This document shows positions 45,322 through 54,137 of a DNA stretch of 64,000 nucleotides, piece by piece. Every line of letters begins with the position of its first letter. Position 1 is the stretch's first letter. Under the pieces are notes generated by a model, which saw only the letters and a list, made by a program, of their open reading frames with translations, searched no databases and had not been told where the DNA came from. The DNA is taken from the NCBI GenBank assembly GCA_947246015.1, contig CAMXQE010000019.1, positions 1 to 64,000 of the forward strand. Direction: 5' to 3'. This DNA is from an uncultured Lachnospiraceae bacterium. Its GTDB lineage: Bacteria; Bacillota; Clostridia; Lachnospirales; Lachnospiraceae. Both the position numbers and the translations under genes were made by a program.

Positions 45322-46866
45322 TTAAACATCTATATTCCGATTGTTTTTCACATCCTCAAATTCCCGAAGCATTTCCTCCGACGGAGCCGGCGTCAGCAGA
45401 CTGACCACCACAATGACCAGAAGGCTGATGGCAAAACCAATGGCAAGGGAGTACAGACCCGTAACCGTTCCCAGCGTGTTTCCTCCCGCAAGAGGAATAT
45501 AATCCCATACAATGACAGTTAAGGCACCCGCCGCAATACCTGCCACCGCTCCCTGAAAATTGGTACGTTTCCAATACAGCGACAGCAGCACCGTAGGCCC
45601 GAAGGCTGCGCCCAAACCTGCCCATGCATTGGATACCAGCCCCATGATAGAGCTGTTCGGATTCAAAGCGATGACATAGGCCAGGATGGCAATTACAAAT
45701 ACCGTAATCCTGCTGACTAACAGCACCGTCTTATCATTCGCGTCCTTTTTCCATATGCCTTTAAAAATATCTTCCGCCACGCTGGAGGCGCTGACCAAAA
45801 GCTGGGAATCCGCCGTGGACATAATGGCCGCCAGAATACCGCACAGGAAGATTCCCCCGATAACCGGCGCTTTAATATCCTCTGTAAACAGTTTAATAAT
45901 CATCTGAATAAATACATTTTCCTCTGCGCCGCCGCTCAACAGCACAGGATACAGATAAGCCCGTCCAATGACACCAATGATAACTGCAAAGGTCAGGGAA
46001 AGTGTTACCCAGATAATCGCAATTCCCTTGGATTTCTTCAATTCCTGTTCGTCCTTCACTGCCATGAACCGGACCAGTACATGCGGCATACCGCAGTACC
46101 CAAGCCCCCACGCAAGCTGGGAAATAATATCTACCGCATGATAAGTCCCCGTACCGTCATTGGTAAGGCTTAAGAACCCTGCGGCTCCGCCCGGAGCACC
46201 GCTCAGTTCCAGTGCCTCGGAAACATGGCCGCTGCCCACTAAAGCCCATGCCAGAATCGGCACTGCCAAAAGACCGACCAGCATCAGGGTTCCCTGAATG
46301 AAATCCGTCACGCATACGGCCAGGAAACCGCCCATGAACGTATAAGTCAGAATCACCAGTGCACCTACCGTAAGGGCTATCCTGTAATCCATACCGAACA
46401 CCGAATGGAACAGCTTACCGCCCGCCGCCAGCGCAGAAGCTGTATACACTAAGAAAAAAATCACGATGGTTACAGACGATATGAGCAGAAGTACACGCTT
46501 TTTATCATGGAAGCGGTTCTCAAAATAAGTCGGCAGCGTCAGCGCATTATTGGCCCGTATCGTATATCTCCGTAGTCTCCCCGAAATAAACAGCCAGTTG
46601 CACACTGTGCCGATTAAAAGCCCGATGGCTATCCATGCCTGACCGGTCCCTAGTGCATAAACACTTCCCGGCAGTCCCATTAACAGCCACCCGCTCATGT
46701 CCGAAGCCTGCGCGGAAAGCGCCGCAACCCAGCCGTTTAACTGCCTCCCGCCGAGGAAATAATCCTCGGAACTGCTATTTTTCTTTGCATAGACTGCACC
46801 TACGATAACCATCATCAACAGATACAATGCAAATGCTACAATAATCCATCCTAATGAGTCACTCAT
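45322..46866 (-). CDS. putP: Sodium/proline symporter
   Basis: A 514-residue member of the sodium:solute symporter family with 13 helices. The start IIVAFALYLLMMVIVGAVYAKK, the DYFLGGRQLNGWVAALSAQASDMSGWLLMGLPG stretch (split here by position: about residues 35-67) and ISSVTIVIFFLVYTASALAAGGKLF match PutP, including the sodium-site residues. It imports proline with sodium. GGGAGGAGAAA precedes the ATG, and a clear promoter lies upstream. Confidence 0.95.
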   Translation of the reverse strand: MSDSLGWIIVAFALYLLMMVIVGAVYAKKNSSSEDYFLGGRQLNGWVAALSAQASDMSGWLLMGLPGSVYALGTGQAWIAIGLLIGTVCNWLFISGRLRRYTIRANNALTLPTYFENRFHDKKRVLLLISSVTIVIFFLVYTASALAAGGKLFHSVFGMDYRIALTVGALVILTYTFMGGFLAVCVTDFIQGTLMLVGLLAVPILAWALVGSGHVSEALELSGAPGGAAGFLSLTNDGTGTYHAVDIISQLAWGLGYCGMPHVLVRFMAVKDEQELKKSKGIAIIWVTLSLTFAVIIGVIGRAYLYPVLLSGGAEENVFIQMIIKLFTEDIKAPVIGGIFLCGILAAIMSTADSQLLVSASSVAEDIFKGIWKKDANDKTVLLVSRITVFVIAILAYVIALNPNSSIMGLVSNAWAGLGAAFGPTVLLSLYWKRTNFQGAVAGIAAGALTVIVWDYIPLAGGNTLGTVTGLYSLAIGFAISLLVIVVVSLLTPAPSEEMLREFEDVKNNRNIDV

Positions 46867-46900
46867 TTTCTCTCCTCCCTGTTTTTAGCATTTGTATACA

Positions 46901-46929
46901 ATAATACTATTACACAGGTGTTTCGTCAA
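46901..46929 (-). promoter_or_regulatory. Promoter of putP
   Basis: TTGACG (46924-46929), a 17-base spacer and TATTAT (46901-46906) on the minus strand, 35 bases before the start codon. Confidence 0.75.
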
Positions 46930-46955
46930 TCATAATTGTATATTTCCATGAAAAA

Positions 46956-47155
46956 TCGTAACAGTTCAGCCTTCGGCTTCCCTGTTACGGAATCTGCCCA
47001 TTCCAAGGTCTACGTTCCACTTCGGTCGGCGCTAAGCAAACGTCCACCGGACGTTTAGCGCCGCCTGCGGCGAGGGGCAGATTCCCTCTCAGCTAAATTT
47101 ACGTATTCTTACGGACTTTGCAGCCAGTGCAAAGTCCTGGGCTGAACTGTTACGA
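46956..47155. mobile_element. 200-bp MITE-like element, family C (full copy)
   Basis: Exact 16-bp terminal inverted repeats TCGTAACAGTTCAGCC (46956-46971) and its complement (47140-47155). Inside are nested hairpins: GGAATCTGCCC / GGGGCAGATTCC, GGCGCTAAGCAAACGTCC / GGACGTTTAGCGCC, and GGACTTTGC / GCAAAGTCC. No frame of note. Partial copies are next to gatB and at 50646-50676. Mobilisation in trans by an insertion sequence is inferred. Confidence 0.8.
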
Positions 47156-47166
47156 AAAATCTCCTT

Positions 47167-47262
47167 GCGCCCCTGTGCAATCAGGCAGGGAAGTTTTTCT
47201 CCCTACTCGCCGCGCGGGGTGCGTGCTGCGTAGCAGCTAATTCCCTTACGCGCCCCTGTGCA
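47167..47262. repeat. Interspersed two-hairpin repeat, family A, copy 4
   Basis: GCAGGG / CCCTaC hairpin, then GGGGTGCGT / ACGCGCCCC (one G-T pair) with inner GCTGC / GCAGC, ending CCCCTGTGCAT. A repeat end (GCGCCCCTGTGCAATC) precedes it, as in the tandem pair near 19.3 kb. It lies between the putP promoter side and the CAP-gene terminator in the gap 46867-47332. Confidence 0.8.
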
Positions 47263-47263
47263 T

Positions 47264-47309
47264 AAAAAAAGCCCTGCGCTCCCTTATTTACAGGGAACGC
47301 AGGACTTTC
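47264..47309 (-). terminator. Intrinsic terminator of the CAP-domain gene
   Basis: On the minus strand CCTGCGTTCCCT pairs with AGGGAGCGCAGG (one wobble) and is followed by seven T residues, 24 bases after the stop. Confidence 0.9.
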
Positions 47310-47332
47310 CGGTCCTTAACTGTATTTCATAT

Positions 47333-49003
47333 CTAATACTTAATAATCGCGTAAACGCCTGCTCCGCCCGTCGTATCAAAAGTAATGGTATCCGAAACGC
47401 TGTCCAGGTCCTTCAGCACTGTGTATGCGCCGCCTGCGCGTACACATACTACCGCGTAGGTCTTACCGGACTGTGCAAAATTCTCAGGAATGCCTAATAC
47501 AATCCGGATTGCAGGGCCGTCGGAAGGCAGAAGGGTATAATTGCCGCCGTTCATTTTCCCAAGTTCGATATTCAGGATAGGTCCTACTACTGCTTTCTGC
47601 TCGGCAGCTGCCGCATCAACGCTCGCTTTTGCAAGAGAACTCTTTTTCGGATCCAGATTGTAGATTTTGTTGTAAGGTTTCTCTTTATTTGTCAGTCCGT
47701 AGCCGTTTGCAATATCTGCCACGGATGTTGTGATAATCGAGCCATTGACACTGTTTGCCAGATAAATTCCTTCCGTTGCCGTCTTCACGCCTCCGACCAT
47801 GCTCGTCGTCGGCATTATCATAACGGCAGGCGCATCCTTGCCTGCGGAGGAACCGGAAGAAGTTTCTTCTTTTCCATCATCCTTGCTGCCGCTGTTATTG
47901 CTATTGCTGCCGCCATTATTATTGCTATTATTGTTGTTATCTCCGTTACCGGTATTGTCATCGCCATTATTATCGTCACCGGTATTATCATCGCCGGTAT
48001 TATCATCACCGGTATTGTTATCGCCGATATTATCATCACCGGTATTGTTATCGCCGGTATTGTCATCACCGGTATTATTGTCGTCACTGCCCTGTCCGTC
48101 TGCAGTCACTTCCAACGTTATCTCCGTGCTCGCTCCACCGGCTGTTGCGGTCAGCGTGGTACTGCCGGCTTTCAGCCCCGTTACTTTCCCGTCGGCTACT
48201 GTTGCAACCGATGTATCGCCCACTACCCAGTCAGGGTTCACGGCTTTGCAGGAAGCTTCACTGGCCCATTCCACGGACGGTGCAAGGGTGACCGTTATCT
48301 CAGGCAGTTCGCTTACGCCGCCAATGGCAACTGCACAGGAAGCTTTCCCTGCGGAAAGCGATGTAATATGGGAATGCTGTACCTCTACCTGAACCGTCTG
48401 CGCTCCGTCCACACCCGTATTGCTTTCCGTACCGCTATTTCCCAGTTCCATTGCCCAGTAATGGATTCCGTTATAAACCACATGTCCCATACCGATTGCC
48501 GTAAAATCTTTGCTCAGCATGTTTCTTCTATGGCCCTGGGTTTCATAAGTATCGTTGGGACCGTCTTCGCACCATGCGGCAAATACCTCTTGCGCACTCC
48601 TCTGTCCGGCAGCAATATTTTCCCCTTTTACCGTACCGGAGTAACCTAACTCATTATATGCCGTAAAACAATCCTTTCCGTTTACACGCGTATGGCTGTA
48701 ATACAGTGCAATCTCCGCCGCCCTCTGCATGGCGATTTCTTCCAGCTTTTCATCATAAACCAGTCCCTGCAGGCCCGTTATGGTCTCTATTGAACCATCT
48801 GACTTATACTGCCATGCATCGTTTCCGGTACGCAGGTCGTTCACCATATCTTTTACGGTCTGCGCTTCCGCCTGTCCAAATTCCACATCCACCTGAACGT
48901 TCACCGTGTTTTCCGCCGCATCAGCCCTCATATTTCCCATCGGAAACATAAGCAGACATCCTAACAGACATGCGCCGACTCTCTTCCATTCTTTTGCTTT
49001 CAC
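47333..49003 (-). CDS. Secreted CAP/SCP-domain protein with Ig-like domain and Asp/Asn repeat linker
   Basis: 556 residues. A signal peptide (VGACLLGCLLMFPMGNMRADA) leads to a CAP domain with GENIAAGQ, FAAWCEDGPND and HRRNMLSKDFTAIGMG. A Big_2-like Ig segment follows (TSVATVADGKVTGLKAGSTT), then a GDDNTGDDN tandem linker of about 60 residues and a C-terminal domain of about 190 residues. CAP proteins occur at bacterial surfaces and in sporulation (YkwD type). GTG 49003 was chosen because GGAGG lies seven bases upstream and the signal peptide then starts properly. Confidence 0.9.
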   Translation of the reverse strand: MKAKEWKRVGACLLGCLLMFPMGNMRADAAENTVNVQVDVEFGQAEAQTVKDMVNDLRTGNDAWQYKSDGSIETITGLQGLVYDEKLEEIAMQRAAEIALYYSHTRVNGKDCFTAYNELGYSGTVKGENIAAGQRSAQEVFAAWCEDGPNDTYETQGHRRNMLSKDFTAIGMGHVVYNGIHYWAMELGNSGTESNTGVDGAQTVQVEVQHSHITSLSAGKASCAVAIGGVSELPEITVTLAPSVEWASEASCKAVNPDWVVGDTSVATVADGKVTGLKAGSTTLTATAGGASTEITLEVTADGQGSDDNNTGDDNTGDNNTGDDNIGDNNTGDDNTGDDNTGDDNNGDDNTGNGDNNNNSNNNGGSNSNNSGSKDDGKEETSSGSSAGKDAPAVMIMPTTSMVGGVKTATEGIYLANSVNGSIITTSVADIANGYGLTNKEKPYNKIYNLDPKKSSLAKASVDAAAAEQKAVVGPILNIELGKMNGGNYTLLPSDGPAIRIVLGIPENFAQSGKTYAVVCVRAGGAYTVLKDLDSVSDTITFDTTGGAGVYAIIKY

Positions 49004-49230
49004 TTTTTTCCCTCCTTCTTTTACTCTGCGGAGCACACCTGACCGGCCTGCTGCCCGCAGAAATCCTGTATGCCTGACTATTCTACCATATTTGCCCATT
49101 CCGTTCAACGCCCTGTTTCACTAAAAATTCACCAAAAATCCAATTCCTGATTCCGCCCGGCCGTATTAACCTGTGGCACCGTGAGGCTTCTCATTCCAAA
49201 GGGATTTCACGGCGGTCATATATCAAATCC

Positions 49231-50037
49231 TCACAGCCACAGCTCCGTCCCGCAGTGGATGGGCACCATCTGCTCTTTCAAAACCGGCCGCATCAGTTCC
49301 ATGGCTTTCGTTCCGGTGCAATGGCCGGTATAGAAAACAGCCCTCGTTTTCTTTAATTCCTCTGCCGTCCGGCATATGATTTCCGTCTCCCGCTCCGAAT
49401 AGTCCGTTTTTTTCATCATATGAAAACCGCTGATAACCGCATCGGGACAACCGCCGTACTTATCCCGGTACCGGTCCAGAATATTTAAGATTCCATTATG
49501 CGCACAGCCCGAAACGAGCAGATTCTTCTCCCCCTGCACTACCAGACATTGCTCATGGCCAAACTCATCCTGCAGGCGCTGTCCTTCCAACTGCACGGAC
49601 AGGCTTAAATTGCTCTCCGGCCAGAATCTTCTTCCTGTAATTCCCGTAAAAACAGAAAGTTCTCCGTCTATCCGGAAATCCCCGTCCAACAGTCTGATGT
49701 TCGGCAGCTGTCCAATCCTCTTATCTATCCCTATGTACCGCTCCCCATGGTAATAATCCCCAAGCGCTGTCTTCTGCATGTAAATAACGGCGTCCGGATT
49801 GATGCTCCGGAACGCGGGCAGCCCGCCGGAGTGGTCGTAATGCCCGTGGCTCAGCACTGCCGTATCCACCAGGGATAAATCAATTCCCAGCCGCCTTGCA
49901 TTCGCCAGCGTTTTTTCGCCTGCCCCGGTGTCCACCAGAATCTTATGCTTCTCCGTTTCCACATAAACGCTCAGCCCATGCTCGTATTCACACAGAGGAT
50001 TCCCGCATGTATCCTCCATTAAAACAACTATCTTCAT
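49231..50037 (-). CDS. Metallo-beta-lactamase-fold hydrolase
   Basis: 268 residues. The metal motif is VLSHGHYDHSGG (HxHxDH), with the second-ligand strand VSGCAHNGI and DTGAGEKTL near the start. It resembles the dihydropterin-linked (Tflp-like) subgroup of stand-alone MBL proteins, not beta-lactamases. AAAGGACGGGACG precedes the ATG. It lies 58 bases downstream of the NifX-like gene, in the same operon. Substrate unknown. Confidence 0.88.
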   Translation of the reverse strand: MKIVVLMEDTCGNPLCEYEHGLSVYVETEKHKILVDTGAGEKTLANARRLGIDLSLVDTAVLSHGHYDHSGGLPAFRSINPDAVIYMQKTALGDYYHGERYIGIDKRIGQLPNIRLLDGDFRIDGELSVFTGITGRRFWPESNLSLSVQLEGQRLQDEFGHEQCLVVQGEKNLLVSGCAHNGILNILDRYRDKYGGCPDAVISGFHMMKKTDYSERETEIICRTAEELKKTRAVFYTGHCTGTKAMELMRPVLKEQMVPIHCGTELWL

Positions 50038-50095
50038 CGTCCCGTCCTTTTTCCGCCTCTTTTTCCAAATTGCTTTCTATATTTTCCAATTCCGG

Positions 50096-50497
50096 TTAAT
50101 GGCTCCCGCAGGAATGTCCGCCGCATCCATGGTCATGATTCCCGCAGTCATGTCCGCCTTCCTGATGGTGATGGGCGCACACCGTATCCGGATTATAAGC
50201 TAAGTTTCCCTTAAGCAATGCCTCTACCGCATCATCCGCTTTTCCGGAGACACCGGGATAAAGTTCGATTCCCATTTCGGCCAGTGCGTTCCTTGCGCCG
50301 CCTCCGATGCCGCCGCAAATCAGCGCATCCACGGAATATTCATGCAGGAAATCTGCCAATGCTCCGTGCCCCTGCCCGTTTGTACTATAAACCTCCTCTT
50401 TCACAATCCTTCCGTCTTCCGCCTCATAAATCTTAAAATACTCGCTGTGCCCGAAATGCTGGAACACCTGTCCGTCTTCATAAGTTACTGCAATTAT
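50096..50497 (-). CDS. NifX/NafY-like dinitrogenase cofactor-binding family protein with His/Cys tail
   Basis: 133 residues. The fold matches the iron-molybdenum cofactor accessory family (IAVTYEDGQVFQHFGHSEYFKIYE, GGIGGGARNALAEMGIELYPG). No nitrogenase genes are nearby, as is usual for these stand-alone proteins. The last 25 residues are extremely His/Cys/Gly-rich (HHHQEGGHDCGNHDHGCG), a probable metal-binding tail. ATG 50497 has AGGAGG at a spacing of eight. Confidence 0.9.
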   Translation of the reverse strand: MIAVTYEDGQVFQHFGHSEYFKIYEAEDGRIVKEEVYSTNGQGHGALADFLHEYSVDALICGGIGGGARNALAEMGIELYPGVSGKADDAVEALLKGNLAYNPDTVCAHHHQEGGHDCGNHDHGCGGHSCGSH

Positions 50498-50645
50498 CAT
50501 CTCTGCATCCTCCTGTTTCATACTTTCATAACTAACATTATACTATACCAAATAAAAATTTCCAGCCATAAGTTACCGGACAGAGTGTTGTAAGGCTTAC
50601 GTGAATAACATTGACCATTGAACAGTAACAGCCACGGAATTATAA

Positions 50646-50676
50646 GTAACAGGGAAGCCGAAGGCTGAACTGTTAC
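50646..50676. repeat. Interspersed repeat, family C (inverted core copy)
   Basis: GTAACAG ... CTGTTAC ends around AGCCGAAGGCT, the complement of the first 31 bases of the full element at 46956. The 312-base gap 50498-50809 holds this, the promoter below, and nothing else recognised. Confidence 0.75.
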
Positions 50677-50705
50677 AATTATAACGCAGAAATCCATTTC
50701 ACCGG

Positions 50706-50734
50706 TTGAATACAAAAACATTGTAGATTATAAT
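50706..50734 (+). promoter_or_regulatory. Promoter of the methyltransferase gene
   Basis: TTGAAT (50706-50711), a 17-base spacer and TATAAT (50729-50734). Confidence 0.7.
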
Positions 50735-50809
50735 GTAGACATGCCTGAATCCGTTATGATATGATGAACGGACTTAAGCATACAAAACCACAATCAAAGG
50801 AGACTCAGC

Positions 50810-51679
50810 ATGTGGATAGCAGACAACTGGAACGATTATGAAGTCCTCGACACCTCTGCCGGCGAAAAACTGGAACGCTGGGGCAGCTACCTGCTTGTAC
50901 GCCCGGACCCGCAGGTCATATGGAACACCCCCAGAAACAATCCCGGATGGAAGAAAAAAAACGGCCATTATCACCGCAGTTCCAAAGGCGGCGGAGAATG
51001 GGAGTTTTTCCATCTGCCGGACGAGTGGGACATCCATTATAAAGAACTTACTTTTCATCTGAAACCTTTCAGTTTCAAACATACCGGACTTTTTCCGGAA
51101 CAGGCAGTCAACTGGGACTGGTTCTCCGGGCTCATCCGCAGTGCCGGACGGCCTGTGAAGGTCCTGAATCTTTTTGCCTATACAGGCGGCGCCACCTTAG
51201 CCGCAGCCAAAGCAGGCGCCCAGGTTACGCATGTAGACGCCTCCAAAGGCATGGTTACATGGGCAAAGGAAAACGCCGCCGCCTCCGGCCTGGGCAATGC
51301 TCCTATCCGCTGGCTGGTAGATGACTGCGTCAAATTCGTGGAACGTGAAATCCGCCGCGGAAATACGTATGATGCCATTATCATGGACCCGCCCTCTTAT
51401 GGCCGCGGTCCCAAAGGCGAGATATGGAAAATCGAAGAAAATATTTTTCCGTTTATGGAACTGACCGCCCGGATTCTGTCCAAAGACGCCGTTTTTTATT
51501 TAGTCAATTCCTATACTACCGGCCTGCAGCCGGCCGTATTGTCTTATATGATTCATACTGCCATTGTCCGCCGTTTCGGAGGGGCTGTAACCGCAGACGA
51601 AATCGGCCTGCCGGTTACGGACAGCGGTCTGGTTCTTCCATGCGGCGCATCGGGACGATGGCAGAACACGAATCTCTGA
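50810..51679 (+). CDS. SAM-dependent methyltransferase, RlmI/RlmK-like
   Basis: 289 residues. The Rossmann domain has VLNLFAYTGGATLAAAKAGA (motif I), VDASKGMVTWAKENA (motif II) and the base-methylating motif IIMDPPSYGRGPKGE (DPPSY). The N-terminal half is a beta-rich region. Relatives methylate cytosine or guanine in 23S rRNA; no PUA domain is present, so the exact substrate is open. AAAGGAGACTCAGC precedes the ATG. Confidence 0.9.
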   Translation: MWIADNWNDYEVLDTSAGEKLERWGSYLLVRPDPQVIWNTPRNNPGWKKKNGHYHRSSKGGGEWEFFHLPDEWDIHYKELTFHLKPFSFKHTGLFPEQAVNWDWFSGLIRSAGRPVKVLNLFAYTGGATLAAAKAGAQVTHVDASKGMVTWAKENAAASGLGNAPIRWLVDDCVKFVEREIRRGNTYDAIIMDPPSYGRGPKGEIWKIEENIFPFMELTARILSKDAVFYLVNSYTTGLQPAVLSYMIHTAIVRRFGGAVTADEIGLPVTDSGLVLPCGASGRWQNTNL

Positions 51680-51790
51680 TACGTTCCAAAATAATCTGAA
51701 TGGCATCGGGCAAAGGCGATTTGCCCCCTGCCCGCGCCGCTGATGCGCTGCCTCTGTGACATATTCCCCTGCACCGGCTTATGCTGTTCA

Positions 51791-52522
51791 CTATAACATC
51801 AGTATCGTCATAAAGCCATAAAATATAAACCATACAAAAATGAGTCCTATCTCAATACCGCAAAATATCAGTCTTGCCTTAAAGTAGTTGGATTTGCTTC
51901 TCTTCTCTTTATCACTGAATCCCCATACCAGCATCAGGATTATATTCACACAGGGTATCAGCATCAACAGCATGGAAATCAGCCAGTCTCCAATACTGAC
52001 CGGAACCTCCATCTCGCGTTCGTAACCTCCCTGCTCCGGATACTGGTAAAATCCCTCTCCATAAGTATATCCCTGGCTTCCATATCCATAATCGGGTGAC
52101 ATGTTCGGATTGGGAGCAGGGCCTGTTGGTCCGTAGTTTGGCGCTGCATTCGGATTGGGAGCAGAACCCGCTGGTCCGTAATTCCGGGTTGGATACGGAT
52201 TGGGGACAGGGCCTGCGGATCCATAGTCTGGCACTGGATACGGAATGGGAGCAGAACCCGACTGCATTTCCCGCCCTGCGTCTGTATTCGCTTCCGAAAC
52301 CGTGTTGCCTGGAGCTGGCGTCATGTTTTCCTGAGCCGGGACTGTGTTATCCTGAACTTGCGTCATATCTTCGGCCAGAACCGCGTTGTCCGGTGTTGGT
52401 GCCACACTGTCCTGTGGTTGGACTGTGTTGCTCCCGGTCATGGTCTCATTCGGCTGGCTGGTAAAAACGCCGCCTTTGTTTAAATCTACTTTGTCTGAAA
52501 AAACTTCGTTCCTGTTATCCAT
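51791..52522 (-). CDS. Pro/Asn-rich protein with C-terminal two-helix membrane domain
   Basis: 243 residues. The first 170 are disordered and rich in Pro, Asn and Gln, with 15-residue repeats (NYGPTGPAPNPN type). The last 70 hold two transmembrane helices (ISMLLMLIPCVNIILMLVWGF and LIFCGIEIGLIFVWFIFYGF) joined by a basic loop SDKEKRSKSNYFKA. This dispanin-like layout is common in Clostridia and uncharacterised. ATG 52522 follows AGGAGGAAACGA. It is probably part of the J-domain/DUF2752 cluster. Confidence 0.8.
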   Translation of the reverse strand: MDNRNEVFSDKVDLNKGGVFTSQPNETMTGSNTVQPQDSVAPTPDNAVLAEDMTQVQDNTVPAQENMTPAPGNTVSEANTDAGREMQSGSAPIPYPVPDYGSAGPVPNPYPTRNYGPAGSAPNPNAAPNYGPTGPAPNPNMSPDYGYGSQGYTYGEGFYQYPEQGGYEREMEVPVSIGDWLISMLLMLIPCVNIILMLVWGFSDKEKRSKSNYFKARLIFCGIEIGLIFVWFIFYGFMTILML

Positions 52523-52720
52523 TCGTTTCCTCCTGTTACACATCTTGCCTGATATTTCTGCTGGCTGTTCCTGCTATTCTCATCTTTGTTCTCCAAAGCA
52601 CGTTTGAAAAATGCTTTCAACCAGCTGTTCGTCACAATTTGTATGCAATTATTGTTTCATGTTTCCGTAAACTGCAGGCAGAGTTCAAAAAAATCTGCGT
52701 TTTTTCCAGATACTTCTTTC

Positions 52721-52782
52721 GTCAAACGGGTGAAAGGACATCTGCGCGAGCAAGCTCGGCATATGTCCTTTCACCCGATTGA
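52721..52782. repeat. Strong intergenic hairpin
   Basis: Exact 15-bp arms CGGGTGAAAGGACAT (52727-52741) and its complement (52763-52777), extended to GTCAAA / ATTGAC with one mismatch. A GCGAGC / GCTCG inner stem is present. It lies after the DUF2752 gene with no T-run. A TTTGAAAAATGC repeat-family D motif is at 52595-52611. Confidence 0.75.
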
Positions 52783-52805
52783 CTCTGCCCTTGGCGAACA
52801 GTATA

Positions 52806-53249
52806 TCATATTCCCAGCAGTTTACGCAATATTTCTCTGTAAACGGGAAAGTATTTTTCCAAAAAGTTTCCGGCTGTGTATACGTATGGCGGGCGGTTGG
52901 GAAATATTGTACACATGCGGTATATATACACTGCAAACAGGCACAGGCAGAGTATAACGGCCAGTGTTCTGACTCCTTTTATCTTTTTCCCCAAAAAATA
53001 CCGCATCACCACACAATATGCCAAAAATAAAAGCACCGGCAGCGCCATGGGGTTCAGTCTCCATGACCGTTCAAACTGTCCGGTTAAAAGGAAAAACACC
53101 GCTCTTGTCATCCCGCAGCCCGCACAGGGCAGCCCGGCAAACATCACCAGCGGGCAAAAAGCATGGAACCATATATGTGTCGCCGCATAATATACGGCAA
53201 ATAACAGTATCCCTGTCTTATAATTCAGAAAATCTTTCCATAGCCGCAT
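52806..53249 (-). CDS. DUF2752 membrane protein
   Basis: About 147 residues and three to four transmembrane helices. The DUF2752 signature is clear: HAFCPLVMFAGLPCAGCGMTRA, then WRLNPMALPVLLF. The paired Cys residues may bind metal, and no function is established. The start is uncertain. ATG 53249 has a weak site, a GTG at 53273 follows AGGTGG closely, and a frame to 53318 runs into an interspersed repeat and was not used. Confidence 0.85.
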   Translation of the reverse strand: MRLWKDFLNYKTGILLFAVYYAATHIWFHAFCPLVMFAGLPCAGCGMTRAVFFLLTGQFERSWRLNPMALPVLLFLAYCVVMRYFLGKKIKGVRTLAVILCLCLFAVYIYRMCTIFPNRPPYVYTAGNFLEKYFPVYREILRKLLGI

Positions 53250-53384
53250 TCCGGCGTTTTTTATCCAACGCACCTTACCACCTGATTTCTTAATGCCAGA
53301 GCATGTTTGAACATTCATTCCCCTGATTTGTACACCCTGGTAAAGTCAATAACCCCGTCGCGAGGGTCAATTCCCAAACATGCG

Positions 53385-54137
53385 CTAATATCTGGGAACC
53401 CCGCCGCAGCATAAGCCGCCTCCGCCACAGCACAGATTACATATCATATTTATAACACAAAGCCTTAAACACATGTTTCCCCCGCCGGCATAAGGATTCC
53501 CATAGGCATACTGCCGCTGCCGGTACTGCATTCCCCCGTTTTCAAAACGGTATACCAGATTCCGGTAATCCGCATTCTGCGGCTCTAAAGCAGATGCACG
53601 CCGCGCATGTTCCAGGGCCGCTACGGCATTCCCCAGACCTGCATGGGACAGTGCACTGTAATAATACCATCTTGCACCCTTTTCTTCCATGCTGTCAAGT
53701 ACCGTCCTCGCTTCCTTGTAATATCCGTTCCTCACATAATTGCCGGCCGCGCGCAGATGCCCGTCCTCCTCGTAACCTGTATCAGAACTGCCGAAATCAC
53801 CGAAACCGCCAAAGCCGCCAAAACTGCCGAAGCCTCCAAAACCGCCGAAACCACCGGTACCGTAACCGCCTCCGTTTCCGCTTCCTCCATAGCTGCCCGC
53901 CCCTGCGTAGCTTCCCCGGTTCCCATATCCCTGACCGCCGTATCCTTCCGTACGTTCTTTCATAATCTGGCGGTATGCCTCCTGTATCTGCTTAAACTTT
54001 TCCTCCGCCTGCGCCTTATTCGGATTGTTGATATTGGCATCGGGATGATATTTTCTGCTAAGCGCCCTGTATGCTTTTTTAATCTCTTCCTCAGAAGCAT
54101 CCGCAGATACTCCGAGCACCTGATATGGATTCGTCAT
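53385..54137 (-). CDS. J-domain (DnaJ-like) protein with Gly/Phe linker and Cys-rich tail
   Basis: 250 residues. The J domain occupies residues 1-68 ([23 protein letters not shown] in KYHPDAN). A Gly/Phe-rich linker of GGFGGFG repeats and two TPR-like helices ([20 protein letters not shown]) follow, then a tail with Cys clusters ([14 protein letters not shown]). The zinc-finger domain of DnaJ is absent. It should recruit DnaK to a specific client. Its ATG overlaps the DUF5685 stop by four bases, suggesting that protein is its partner. Confidence 0.92.
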   Translation of the reverse strand: MTNPYQVLGVSADASEEEIKKAYRALSRKYHPDANINNPNKAQAEEKFKQIQEAYRQIMKERTEGYGGQGYGNRGSYAGAGSYGGSGNGGGYGTGGFGGFGGFGSFGGFGGFGDFGSSDTGYEEDGHLRAAGNYVRNGYYKEARTVLDSMEEKGARWYYYSALSHAGLGNAVAALEHARRASALEPQNADYRNLVYRFENGGMQYRQRQYAYGNPYAGGGNMCLRLCVINMICNLCCGGGGLCCGGVPRY

